From Terriglobus roseus DSM 18391 (GTDB lineage Bacteria; Acidobacteriota; Terriglobia; Terriglobales; Acidobacteriaceae), in the NCBI RefSeq assembly GCF_000265425.1, contig NC_018014.1:2356001-2420000 (forward strand): a stretch of DNA of 64,000 nucleotides, given 5' to 3'. The notes under the pieces are model-generated. The model had not been told where the DNA came from and searched no databases. It worked only from the letters and a program-made list of their open reading frames with translations. The position numbers were made by a program, and so were the translations under genes. Shown one piece after another: positions 34,844 to 43,873 of the stretch. The stretch's first letter is position 1, and every line of letters starts with the position of its first letter.

Positions 34844-37126
34844 TTAAAAGAGCAACTTCGCCCCGAACTGAAGCTGCCGCGGCGTGTTGGCCTGTGATGT
34901 GATGGTGCCAAACGCAGTGGAGTTGACGCTGGTGTTGGGTGCGCCGAATTGCACGTGGTTGAAGACGTTGAAGGCTTCCGCGCGTAACTGCAGCTGCATG
35001 GTCTCGCGCAGGTGGAAGGCTTTGAACAACGAGAAGTCCGTTGTCACCAGGCGAGGCGAACGGAGCTGCGCAATATACGCGGGTGCGTTGCCGAGCGAGA
35101 AGGCCGCAGGCTGGGTGAAAGCGGACGTATCGAACGAACGGGTCAGACGGTCGTGGATGTCGCCGCCAAGTGTTGGGTTTGAGCCGTTCCAGTTGGCATA
35201 CAGCGTCGGGTTGCCGAGGCCGGAGGTATTGCTGGCAGTGACCTGCAGTGGTGTTCCACTCTGCAGTGTGGTGATGCCGTTCACCTGCCACCCCCCAATG
35301 AGTGCGTCCACCGCCCGGTTCATGTTCGTGCCGAAGGATCGGCCCACGCCGACGGGGAGTTCGTAGGTGTAGGCAAGAACCACGCGGTGCGGAACGTCCT
35401 GTGAGGCGATGGCGTAGTCGTACATCGGGTTGTAGCTGTCCTGGTGGGTTACGTTTGAGTCGCGCGATCTGGAGTAGACATAGTTGCCTCTCACCTCCAG
35501 GCCGAAGCTCATCCGCTTTTCGAGCTGGATCTGCAGGGCGTTGTACTTCGTCTGCGCTCCTGTCATAAAGAGCGGTTGCACGCTGGTGAATTGCGGGTAA
35601 GGACGCAGCAACTGGGCACGGCTGACGCGTGCCGCGGAGAGTGCACCGCGCGTGATGGTGCCGAAGAAAGGGTTCGGCAGCAGATCGTTCAAAGTCGCCC
35701 CAAGTGCCAACGCCGAAACAGGAAGCTGATTGAAGTCAATGCCGCCTTCGCGGCTCTGCTGAAGCTTTACCCCGTGATTGCCCACGTAGCCCACCTGAAC
35801 ATGGAGCTTTCCAGGCAGTTCCCGATCGACGTTGATTGTGTACTGCTCTGTGTAGGGCGTGGGCGTGTTTCGCAACACACCTTGGATCTGTCCCCCAGCA
35901 CCGGTCGCAACACCCTGTGCGGCGCCCGGTGCGGGCTGGAAGCCATTCGGGAAAGGGTTATCGAGCGTGTTCAATGGCGTAATGCCGTCCAGTGAACCAA
36001 CCCAGTCATTCTGCACGCGGAAGCCGAACGGTCCAATGGTGCCGGCGGCTGCCTGCGCTGACGGTCCGTACACCATGGCAAACCCCGCATGGATCACGGT
36101 GTTCTTGTCGACGGAGTAAGCGAGACCGACGCGAGGCGCGAAGTTGTTCGCGTCCGTCGAGTACTGGTGCCGATCCTGCCCACCGACTCCAACGAAGACC
36201 AGGCCGCCTTTGAGACCGGACAGACCAGACGCCTGCGCGAGGGCCGGTGACGCAACATTCGGATCAAAGAAATTCGTGCGGTTATAGCGTTCCGTCCGCG
36301 GTGTATCCAGGTCATAGCGCAACCCCATACTCAGCGTCAGCTTGGGCATGATGCGCCAATCATCCTGCAGGTAAGCGCCGTAGTAAAAGCTTTGAGTCGC
36401 GGCATCTTTAAAGTTCTGAATGAGGTCTCCCGTTCCCGTGCCAAGCAGCATCGACGCGATGCTGTTTCCCGCTGCCGTGCTCGCCGCGTTCGGATTGGGA
36501 CCCTGCGTGAAGCCGTTGGTAAATGCATAGTTGCCGGATGTGTCGCGTGTCTCACGATCGTTCACGCGGATCATGCGTGCATCCAGGCCCGCTTTCACCA
36601 CGTGATTTCCCTTCAGCCATGTCAGGCTTTGCAACAGGCTGTAGGACATAAAGGCGTTGTGGCGATTGTCTCCATTGCCAAGCTGCACATAGCTGCTTGC
36701 CGTCACGACCGGAAAGACTGGAAGGCCGCCGCCGTTCACGACGGACGCGGGCAAGCCCAGGTCGCTCGCCTGGAAGCCGAGGCCTGCGTTGAGGTAGTCG
36801 TACAACGCGCGAGCAAAGCCGAGGCGAACGTCATACACCAGACTGGCCTTCGGCGTAGCCGTGTAGCCGAGGACAAAGTTGCGCATCCAGTTGCGCTGTT
36901 CGATCCGGTTCTCTGCCTGTGTGATCGCGGTCGGAAAGAAGGGCTGTGGGTTGTCATCGTAAAAGCGGTCGGAGTAGCGGCCGAACAATGTCTGGTTGTG
37001 CGGCAGTCGAGCATCCAGTCGAACGTCCCAGCTGTCGATGCGGTTGTCCTGTGTGCTGGTGGCGAAGAAGTTGTTCTGCCCCGTGCGAGGGTCTCCTGCG
37101 ATGTTGGGCAGCGGGTAGTAGTTCAT
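34844..37126 (-). pseudogene. TBDR-3, C-terminal part after a frameshift
   Basis: Plug end and whole barrel of an Oar-like TonB-dependent receptor (from MNYYPLPNIAGDPRTGQNNF to the terminal RQLQFGAKLLF). It lacks any leader or N-domain of its own. It continues directly from the upstream frame at 37126-38256: an intact receptor would read ...VAQTVMNYYPLPN, and restoring a single G gives this. The ATG overlaps the upstream TGA as TGATG, so coupled reinitiation could still make the barrel part, but without a leader it could not be exported. The rest of the frame is undamaged, suggesting a recent mutation, phase variation or a sequence error. Confidence 0.8.
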
Positions 37127-38256
37127 CACGTCTGTGCGACGCGGCTCTGACGAGCTTTGGGAATGACGTTGCCGGCGAAGGGGGTACGTACATAGCCGCC
37201 TGATCCGTTCGACCGCGTGGTGAAAGGATCGTAGATCTGTACGAGCGCACCCGCAGAGGTGAAGGTTTGCGAGAAGTCTCCCTGGCGCTGGAGCAATGTC
37301 GGTACAGATGCCGTGGTCTGCGTGGCCTGCGAAGCGCGTAACAGCTCTGCCGAGACCAGGAAAAAGAGCTTATCGCGAAGAATGGGGCCGTTCAGCACGC
37401 CGCCAAACTGATTACGCTGGAAGGTAGGCAGCGCCCGCTTGTTGCGATTGGAGAAGTAGTCGTTCGCGTCCAAAGCAGAATTGCGCGCGAATTCGAAGAG
37501 CGTGCCGTGGAAGCGGTTTGTGCCGCTCTTAAAGGCAGTGTTCAGGATGCCGCCTAGGCTGCGGCCAAACTCTGCGGGATAATTCTGTCCCAGCACACGG
37601 AACTGGTTGATCGCGTCAACGGATGGGAAGACACCCACGCCTGAGTTGCCGTTGACCGTGGGAAATCCACCAGGAATGCCGTCCACAAGGACGTCGGTGT
37701 AGCCTTGGCGCGTGCCGTTGATGGAATAGCCGACTGAGTTGTAATTGTTACCGACCGAACCTGCAAAACCAGGCGTCAGTGCGATCAGAGAATAGGGATT
37801 GCGAGAATTCAGCGGAAGGTTCCGGATCTCGGAGCCGGTCACAACAGACGAAATGGTGACGTCCGTCGTGTCGATTGCATTTGCATCTGCTTCCACCGTG
37901 ACAACGCTGCTCGCCGCGCCGGGCAACAGGCCCACATCGATTCTTGCATTCTGCGAGACATTGAGCGTGATGCCACGCTGCTTGTAGTGCTGGAATCCTG
38001 CTGCATCCACTTCAATTTGATAGCTGGATGGTGCGAGGTTCACGACGGTGTACTCGCCGTCTTTGTTTGCGGTAACAGTCTGGCTGGTATTCGTACCGAG
38101 GTCTGTCACCGTTACCGACGCGTTCTGAATCAACGCACCCGAGGGATCGTGGACTGTGCCAGTTACGGTCGCAGTCACGGATTGTGCGTAAAACGGGGTT
38201 GGAAGCACTGCAGCGAAGAGCAGCGCCTGCAAAGAGCGCCGGCTTGAAAATGACAT
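37126..38256 (-). pseudogene. TBDR-3, N-terminal part before a frameshift
   Basis: Encodes the leader (SLQALLFAAVLPTPFYAQ), the carboxypeptidase-regulatory-like domain (TGTVHDPSGALIQNASVTVTD, about 30-115), the plug (GSEIRNLPLNSRNPYSLIAL, GTRQGYTDVLVDGIPGG) and the first barrel residues. It then stops at TGA 37126-37128, after GNVIPKARQSRVAQT. Together with the next frame it forms one receptor of about 1135 residues. It is divergent from the GH92 gene, and a short palindrome at 38342-38357 lies between. Confidence 0.82.
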
Positions 38257-38627
38257 GAGGAGGCCTTTCCATTAAAACGATGGCACCGAACGGCGCGTCA
38301 ACGAGGAGACTTATGGTTTTGGTCATCCGGCCACCGTTCACTGCGGATCATTCCGCAATGAAGACAGACGTAGGCCCATCTTCCTCGACAGAGAGGCGAT
38401 TCGTCTTCAACACGGTGTGAAAGGAAAATAGGCGACAGTGACGTCAAGCTCTCCCTTGGACCCAACGACTCCACAGACGGCAACAATGTTGAGAAACGCC
38501 GACGTGGCATGAGCCGTCCTGGACTGAGTGTTTTATGCGCGAGCCGCACTGACCATATCGCTCATGATCCCGTATTGCGTATCATCACCTCGTGCTCTCA
38601 CCAAGGCACCGCTGGAGATTCGATCCG
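38257..38627. promoter_or_regulatory. Divergent control region of TBDR-3 and the GH92 gene
   Basis: About 370 bases without a gene. It contains TGCGGATCATTCCGCA at 38342-38357, a 6-bp inverted repeat around TCAT, a possible operator. It does not match the CTAGGTCATATGACCTAG sites. No promoter could be assigned firmly. Confidence 0.3.
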
Positions 38628-40880
38628 ATGGCAGCAACGCGACGTCAGTTCCTGAAGGGCAGTGGCGCATTAGCGGCCGCAGCCGCAGCTCCCACACTTC
38701 CTGCCACAAATGGGATTGCGCAGAAGCCTGCGGACCGATCGCCGAAGCCTTTGCTGCCTCTGAGCGACTACGTCAATGTGCTGCAAGGCACTCATTCAAA
38801 TCCTCAGTTTTCGCGGGGAAATACGCTACCGATCGTTGCTGAGCCATTTGGAATGGCGCACTGGACGCTCGAATCCAGAGGTGGATCCCCGTGGATGTTC
38901 GCGCCAGAGGACCAGCGGATCCAGGGCTTCCGATGCACGCACCAACTTAGTCCCTGGCTTGGCGATTATGGCTGGTCCACCATCATGCCGGTGACGGGCG
39001 AGCCAGAAGTGCGTGCAAGTGCTCGCGCCTCATCGTATCGACCGAGTGAACTCGTGGCGCATCCGTATGGCTTCAAGATGAACCTGCTTCGCTACGGGTT
39101 GGACGCAGAGCTTACACCGACATGCCGCGGTGCCGTGCTACGCACAATCAGCCGTCACGGCGAGCCAATCTCGCTGCTCATTGATGTGCCCGAGCCTGGC
39201 GCCGAGTTCACCTGGGATGGCAACAAGGGTGTGCTGCGGTGGAAGACATCGGCGAATGTCGGAGGAACGCCCGCTGGCTTCGCGACGTTTTATGTACTTC
39301 GCGTCGGTGTAGCAGGCGCTACGTTCGAGCAGAAAGAATTAAAGGCGGCAGGGACCGGACGAAACAACGCGGCCAGCGTAGTCGGTCTGATTCACTTACA
39401 CGCTACACAGGCGGAGATAGCGGTCGCCCACTCGTTCCTGTCATTTGAGCAGGCTGAGCGCAACATCGACACCGAGGTTGGATCGAGCACCTTCGACGCA
39501 GTCCAGGCGAAGACAAAATCAATGTGGGAAGAGCACCTGTCGGCAGTGAAGATCCAGGGTGCCAGCGAGAAGCAGATGCGGACGTTCTATTCCTGCCTCT
39601 TCAGAACTCTGCTCTTTCCTCGCACCTGGCACGAGATCGATGTCGACGGAAAGACCGTGCATATGAGCCCATACACGGGCAAGTCCACACCGGGCGTGAT
39701 GTATGCAGACCACGGGTACTGGGACGTGTATCGAGCGTGGTATCCGATGATGACCCTGCTATATCCGGAAAAGCTGGGCGAGATCCTGCAAAGCTGGGTC
39801 AACGCCGGTACCGAGGGAGAATGGATGCCCCAGTTCCCTTGCCCGGGATATCGTGCATGCATGACAGGGTCGTTGATCGATTCGTTGTTCGCCGATGCGG
39901 TGGTGAAGGACATCCCAGGCTTCAACAAGGAAGCCGCATACCAATTGCTGAAGAAACACGCCACACAGCCCGGTGATCCCGCAAAAGGATACGGACGGCG
40001 CGGACAAGCAGCGTACGCAAAACTTGGGTTCGTTCCGAACGATCTGGTCGAGCAGGCATGCGTCGAATCACTCGATGCGCACTACGGTGACTTTTGCATC
40101 GGACAGATCGCAACAAAGCTCGGACACGCGGACGACGCGGCGATGTTTGCAAAGCGCTCGCGCGACTGGCGGCTTCTATTCGATCAGGACACAAAGTTCT
40201 TCCGCGGCAAGAACTCCGATGGCTCCTGGGTTCCGAACTTTCGCGAGTACCAATGGGGATCACCGTATGTAGAGGGCTGTGCGTGGCAGCACCGATGGAG
40301 CGTTCCGCACGAACCAGAAGCGATGATGGAGGCTTTCGGGGGTAAGGAAGTCTTCGTCAACGAACTCGTCAAGTGCGTGGAGCAGGAACCTCGATTTGAG
40401 GTCGGTGTCTACCATCAGGAGATCCACGAGATGAGCGAAATGGCTGCTGTGCGATTTGGACAATACGCACATAGCAACCAGCCTTCCCACCACATCCTGT
40501 ACATGTTCACGATCGGAGGGCGCCCAGACCTTACTCAGAAATGGGTACGCAGAGTTCTTACCGATCTCTACTCTCCGGAAGACTTCTGCGGTGATGAAGA
40601 CACTGGCGCTATGGCCGCATGGTATGTTCTGAGTTCTTTGGGATTGTATTCACTGTGCCCGGGCAAACCGCAATGGATGCTCGGCTCCCCTCTATGGAGG
40701 TCCGCAGAGGTGCGCCTGGGGCTGAAGGGGAAGACCGTGAAGATCGAATCGGTGGGAGATCCGGCTACGAAGCCGTACCGTGCTTCCCTGTCAATCGATG
40801 GCATCGACCATAGCGGAGACTTCGTGCAGCATGCGGAACTATTGAGAGCACGGAATCTGCGTTTCGCTGTGAAGGCATAG
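38628..40880 (+). CDS. Tat-exported GH92 alpha-mannosidase-type glycosidase
   Basis: GH92 enzymes are calcium-dependent exo-alpha-mannosidases. The start is the ATG at 38628, 10 bases after GGAG; a GTG at 38592 would add 12 residues before the leader. A twin-arginine leader is clear (TRRQFLKGSGALAAAAAAP). The N-terminal beta-domain includes CTHQLSPWLGDYGWSTIMP. The catalytic domain carries TGSLIDSLFADAVVKDIPGF, FEVGVYHQEIHEMSEM and AHSNQPSHHILYMF. The family's catalytic-acid and Asp region is GDEDTGAMAAWYVLSSLGLY. Its length of 750 residues is typical. It probably works with the sulfatase and the receptor beside it on sulfated or mannose-containing glycans. Confidence 0.93.
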   Translation: MAATRRQFLKGSGALAAAAAAPTLPATNGIAQKPADRSPKPLLPLSDYVNVLQGTHSNPQFSRGNTLPIVAEPFGMAHWTLESRGGSPWMFAPEDQRIQGFRCTHQLSPWLGDYGWSTIMPVTGEPEVRASARASSYRPSELVAHPYGFKMNLLRYGLDAELTPTCRGAVLRTISRHGEPISLLIDVPEPGAEFTWDGNKGVLRWKTSANVGGTPAGFATFYVLRVGVAGATFEQKELKAAGTGRNNAASVVGLIHLHATQAEIAVAHSFLSFEQAERNIDTEVGSSTFDAVQAKTKSMWEEHLSAVKIQGASEKQMRTFYSCLFRTLLFPRTWHEIDVDGKTVHMSPYTGKSTPGVMYADHGYWDVYRAWYPMMTLLYPEKLGEILQSWVNAGTEGEWMPQFPCPGYRACMTGSLIDSLFADAVVKDIPGFNKEAAYQLLKKHATQPGDPAKGYGRRGQAAYAKLGFVPNDLVEQACVESLDAHYGDFCIGQIATKLGHADDAAMFAKRSRDWRLLFDQDTKFFRGKNSDGSWVPNFREYQWGSPYVEGCAWQHRWSVPHEPEAMMEAFGGKEVFVNELVKCVEQEPRFEVGVYHQEIHEMSEMAAVRFGQYAHSNQPSHHILYMFTIGGRPDLTQKWVRRVLTDLYSPEDFCGDEDTGAMAAWYVLSSLGLYSLCPGKPQWMLGSPLWRSAEVRLGLKGKTVKIESVGDPATKPYRASLSIDGIDHSGDFVQHAELLRARNLRFAVKA

Positions 40881-40976
40881 ACGAGAAGCTCAAGTATCTC
40901 CTGACTCGCGGACGTTATGAGGGTAGTTTCGAACTACCACCGGTGCCTTGCAGCCTTGGCCCTTTTGCTGTTCACC

Positions 40977-42449
40977 CTAGAACACCTCATTATTGTCACT
41001 GCGGGCTTGAATTGGAAGAGAGATTTCGGCGATACAGCCCGTAGAATCTTGCCGATTTCTCAAAGACAGTGCTCCACCATGTGCAGCGATGATCTGCCTT
41101 GACAGTGTCAGCCCTGTGCCCGTTCCGTGCTCCTTTGTGGTGTAGAACGGTACGAAAAGGTTCTCGGGGTTTGCTAAACCCGCACCGTTATCAACGATGT
41201 GTAGCGATAGCGACGCCCCATCGATCGTCCAACTTAGATCGATGAATGCGGCATCGTCTGCGGCTTCCGTATGGATCGAAGCTTCGGCTGCATTCTTCAG
41301 CAGGTTGATAAGTACTTGCTGTAGCTGGTCCGGGTCACCCTGGATCACAATGTCGGGAGAAGGAAGCACCCGCACCGCGGCTCTCGTCTCCAACGGCGTC
41401 GTTTGCTCGACTAAGGTCATGAGATCGACTTCTGTCATGCGCGGTTGGGGTAGACGCGATAACTGTTGATAGGCCTGCAAGAAACGATTGAGTGAGTCCG
41501 CGCGATCCTCAATCACAACGAGACCGCGCTGGAACTCGTACAGATCTTGCGTGGTGTGGTTGCTGTTCCCGAAGGGGATGGGCCGGGATCGCAACATGGA
41601 TGCGATGGATTTGATCGGAGTCAGCGAGTTATTGATCTCGTGTCCCAGGACGCGTATCAGGCGCTGCCATGCGAGGCGCTCCTCTTCCCGCAGTGCAGCC
41701 GCAACGTCGCTGAGCACGAAGAGCGTATGTGGTACGCCTTGAAGGCGGAAGGTAGAGCGACGGACAGACCAGCGAACGGGAGATCCTTCTAAGGCCGTGC
41801 GACCATCATCTTCTGGCGCATAGACCTCTCCATCGCGAAGACCTGTGAGCGCACTGAGTTTGAGCTGTGATGCATCTTGTCCTAGCGCAGAGCGGGGGTG
41901 AAGATGCAACGCTCGTTCGGCAGCGTTATTGAGCAGGCGAAGTCTTCCCGAAGCGTCAAAGGCAAGCAGTGGTGCGGGCATTGAGGAAATGACGCTGTCC
42001 ACGAGAGCGAGCGCGTCCAGGGCAGAGTTGCGTTGACGCTGCAATGTGCTGGCGAGGGCGTTGATCTCAAGCGCCAGGTCACCCATCGAGTCGCCGCGCC
42101 GTGCTCCGCGGGCACGAAAGGTGTAATCCTCCTCACGCAGTGAGGACACGATGTTCGAGAGAGTCTGCAACGGGCGCGTCATGCTCTCGAAAAAGAACGA
42201 CGTGACGAAGAGCCAAGCACCAAACGCGACCGACAAACATGTGGTCAGAAGTGGCCAGTTGAACTGCTGATGAAAGCACCACGTGGTGACAGTGAGAAGC
42301 GCCGGGAGCGACGAGAACGTTATCCAGAGTCGTAGTCGCCGCTCATAGCTAAGCTTGTTTCGCCTTCGGCCCAGGGGCATCCGCCGGCGACTTGTGCCGT
42401 TTTGTGGAACAGGCGGCGTGATAGCTGCGCCTTGAAGATCAGAGTCCAT
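40977..42449 (-). CDS. NtrY-like sensor histidine kinase
   Basis: Membrane kinase of about 490 residues. The start at 42449 overlaps the response-regulator stop by 11 bases; a longer frame to 42548 lies wholly inside the regulator gene. Two membrane helices lie near 40-85 (LWITFSSLPALLTVTTWCF, LLTTCLSVAFGAWLFVTSFFF). HAMP and PAS regions follow, then HisKA with the phospho-His in LGHEINNSLTPIKSIASML. The ATPase has NLLKNAAEAS, VDNGAGLANPENLFVPFYTTK and GTGLTLSRQIIAAHGG. It is the last gene of the efflux operon and should phosphorylate the NtrC-type regulator before it. Confidence 0.92.
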   Translation of the reverse strand: MDSDLQGAAITPPVPQNGTSRRRMPLGRRRNKLSYERRLRLWITFSSLPALLTVTTWCFHQQFNWPLLTTCLSVAFGAWLFVTSFFFESMTRPLQTLSNIVSSLREEDYTFRARGARRGDSMGDLALEINALASTLQRQRNSALDALALVDSVISSMPAPLLAFDASGRLRLLNNAAERALHLHPRSALGQDASQLKLSALTGLRDGEVYAPEDDGRTALEGSPVRWSVRRSTFRLQGVPHTLFVLSDVAAALREEERLAWQRLIRVLGHEINNSLTPIKSIASMLRSRPIPFGNSNHTTQDLYEFQRGLVVIEDRADSLNRFLQAYQQLSRLPQPRMTEVDLMTLVEQTTPLETRAAVRVLPSPDIVIQGDPDQLQQVLINLLKNAAEASIHTEAADDAAFIDLSWTIDGASLSLHIVDNGAGLANPENLFVPFYTTKEHGTGTGLTLSRQIIAAHGGALSLRNRQDSTGCIAEISLPIQARSDNNEVF

Positions 42450-43857
42450 GCTTTTCCATGCGACGATACAACGCTCCGCGACTAAGGCCAAGCGCCTCGG
42501 CGGCATGACTAACGTTGCCGGAGTTTCGGGCAAGGGCCTTTCGAACAAGGACAGCCTCGACCTCTTCGAGACTCATGTCATCCAGATTCGAGCTGCCCTG
42601 CCGAACGCTCTGATGGAGGCCGAGTTCACTTGCTGCAATCCGCGTGCCGCGCGCCATCAACACGGCGCGTTCCATCGTGTGGTTCAGTTCGCGCACGTTG
42701 CCCGGCCAGACATACTGCAGCAACTGTTGCAATGCGCCGGCTTCGAAACCTTCGACAGGTCGGCGGTAGCGTGCAGCGTAGCGGGCCAGGAAGTGTGCTG
42801 CCAGCGCTGGGATATCTTCACGCCGGTCACGCAAAGGCGGCAGTCTAATCTCCACCGTGTTGAGGCGGAAGAAGAGATCCTCGCGAAACCGTCCGGCTGC
42901 TGTCTCCTCCGCGAGGTTGGCGTTGGTTGCCGAGAGCATTCTTACGTCAACGTTGCGCGTGACAGATGATCCGACACGCTCCAACTGTCCCGATTCGATG
43001 ACGCGCAACAGTTTCGCCTGTTGCCGCAGCGGAATGTTCGCGATCTCGTCCAGGAAAAGAGTGCCCCCACTGGCGAGTTCGAAGCGTCCAATGCGATCGG
43101 CGCGCGCGTCCGTGAACGCTCCCTTCACATGGCCGAAGAGCTCACTCTCAAACGTGCCGTCCGGCAGCGCTCCGGTATTGACTGCGACCAGCGTCTTGCC
43201 AGCACGCAGCGAAAGTTGATGGAGGGTTTGAGCGACCACTTCCTTGCCGGTACCGTGCTCACCCGTGATGAGCACGTTCGCGTCCGAAGGGCCGATGCGG
43301 TGCATCAGTTCCAGTACCGAACGCATCGCGGGAGCGGTTGCGATGAACTCAGCGCTTCCCTCCGCGCGCAGGATCCGATTCTCTGCTTCGAGCAGCAGAG
43401 TGCGGCGATGCGCATGGTAGAGGTCGATCTGAGTTTTAACGATCGCCAGAAGACGAGCATTTTCCCACGGCTTCTGCACAAAGTCGCTGGCGCCCCGACG
43501 CATGGCCTCTACGGCAAGATCGACATTGGCCCATGCCGTCATAACAAGGATCGGCAGTCTCTCGCTGTTGCTACCGCACCCTTGACGGATGGTATCGAGT
43601 AACTGAAGTCCTTCCCCACCGCTGGTGGTGTCACGTGTGTAATTCAGATCGATAAGTAACGCGTCATACTCGGTGTCTTCGAGATATTTGAGCACCAGCG
43701 CAGGCGACCGCGCCGCATCGACAACATAACCTTCCGCGCGCAGCAACATCGCCAACGCCTCAAGGATGTAAGGCTGGTCGTCGGCGATGAGTAAGCGACA
43801 TCGAGGTGAGTTGTTGTCACCTGCATGATGGCGTCGTGATGAAGGCTCTGCGTTCAT
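42439..43857 (-). CDS. NtrC-type sigma-54-dependent response regulator
   Basis: A 472-residue regulator beginning at ATG 43857; the open frame to 44304 is antisense-like sequence within the TolC gene. The receiver is at about 20-140 (LLIADDQPYILEAL, phospho-Asp in ALLIDLNYTRD). The AAA+ domain has Walker A GEHGTGKE, the sigma-54 contact loop as GAFTDA instead of the usual GAFTGA, Walker B GGTLFLDEIAN and RFREDLFFRLN. A Fis-type HTH closes it (NVSHAAEALGLSRGALYRRM). It starts 16 bases after tolC. The dyad at 50628-50655 ahead of the operon is a candidate binding site. Confidence 0.93.
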   Translation of the reverse strand: MNAEPSSRRHHAGDNNSPRCRLLIADDQPYILEALAMLLRAEGYVVDAARSPALVLKYLEDTEYDALLIDLNYTRDTTSGGEGLQLLDTIRQGCGSNSERLPILVMTAWANVDLAVEAMRRGASDFVQKPWENARLLAIVKTQIDLYHAHRRTLLLEAENRILRAEGSAEFIATAPAMRSVLELMHRIGPSDANVLITGEHGTGKEVVAQTLHQLSLRAGKTLVAVNTGALPDGTFESELFGHVKGAFTDARADRIGRFELASGGTLFLDEIANIPLRQQAKLLRVIESGQLERVGSSVTRNVDVRMLSATNANLAEETAAGRFREDLFFRLNTVEIRLPPLRDRREDIPALAAHFLARYAARYRRPVEGFEAGALQQLLQYVWPGNVRELNHTMERAVLMARGTRIAASELGLHQSVRQGSSNLDDMSLEEVEAVLVRKALARNSGNVSHAAEALGLSRGALYRRMEKHGL

Positions 43858-43873
43858 AGATTCAGCGAACCGC

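Noticed and set aside
40922..40938. Small hairpin between the GH92 and kinase genes
   Set aside because: Only 7 bp with a 3-base loop and no T-run; too weak to call a terminator.
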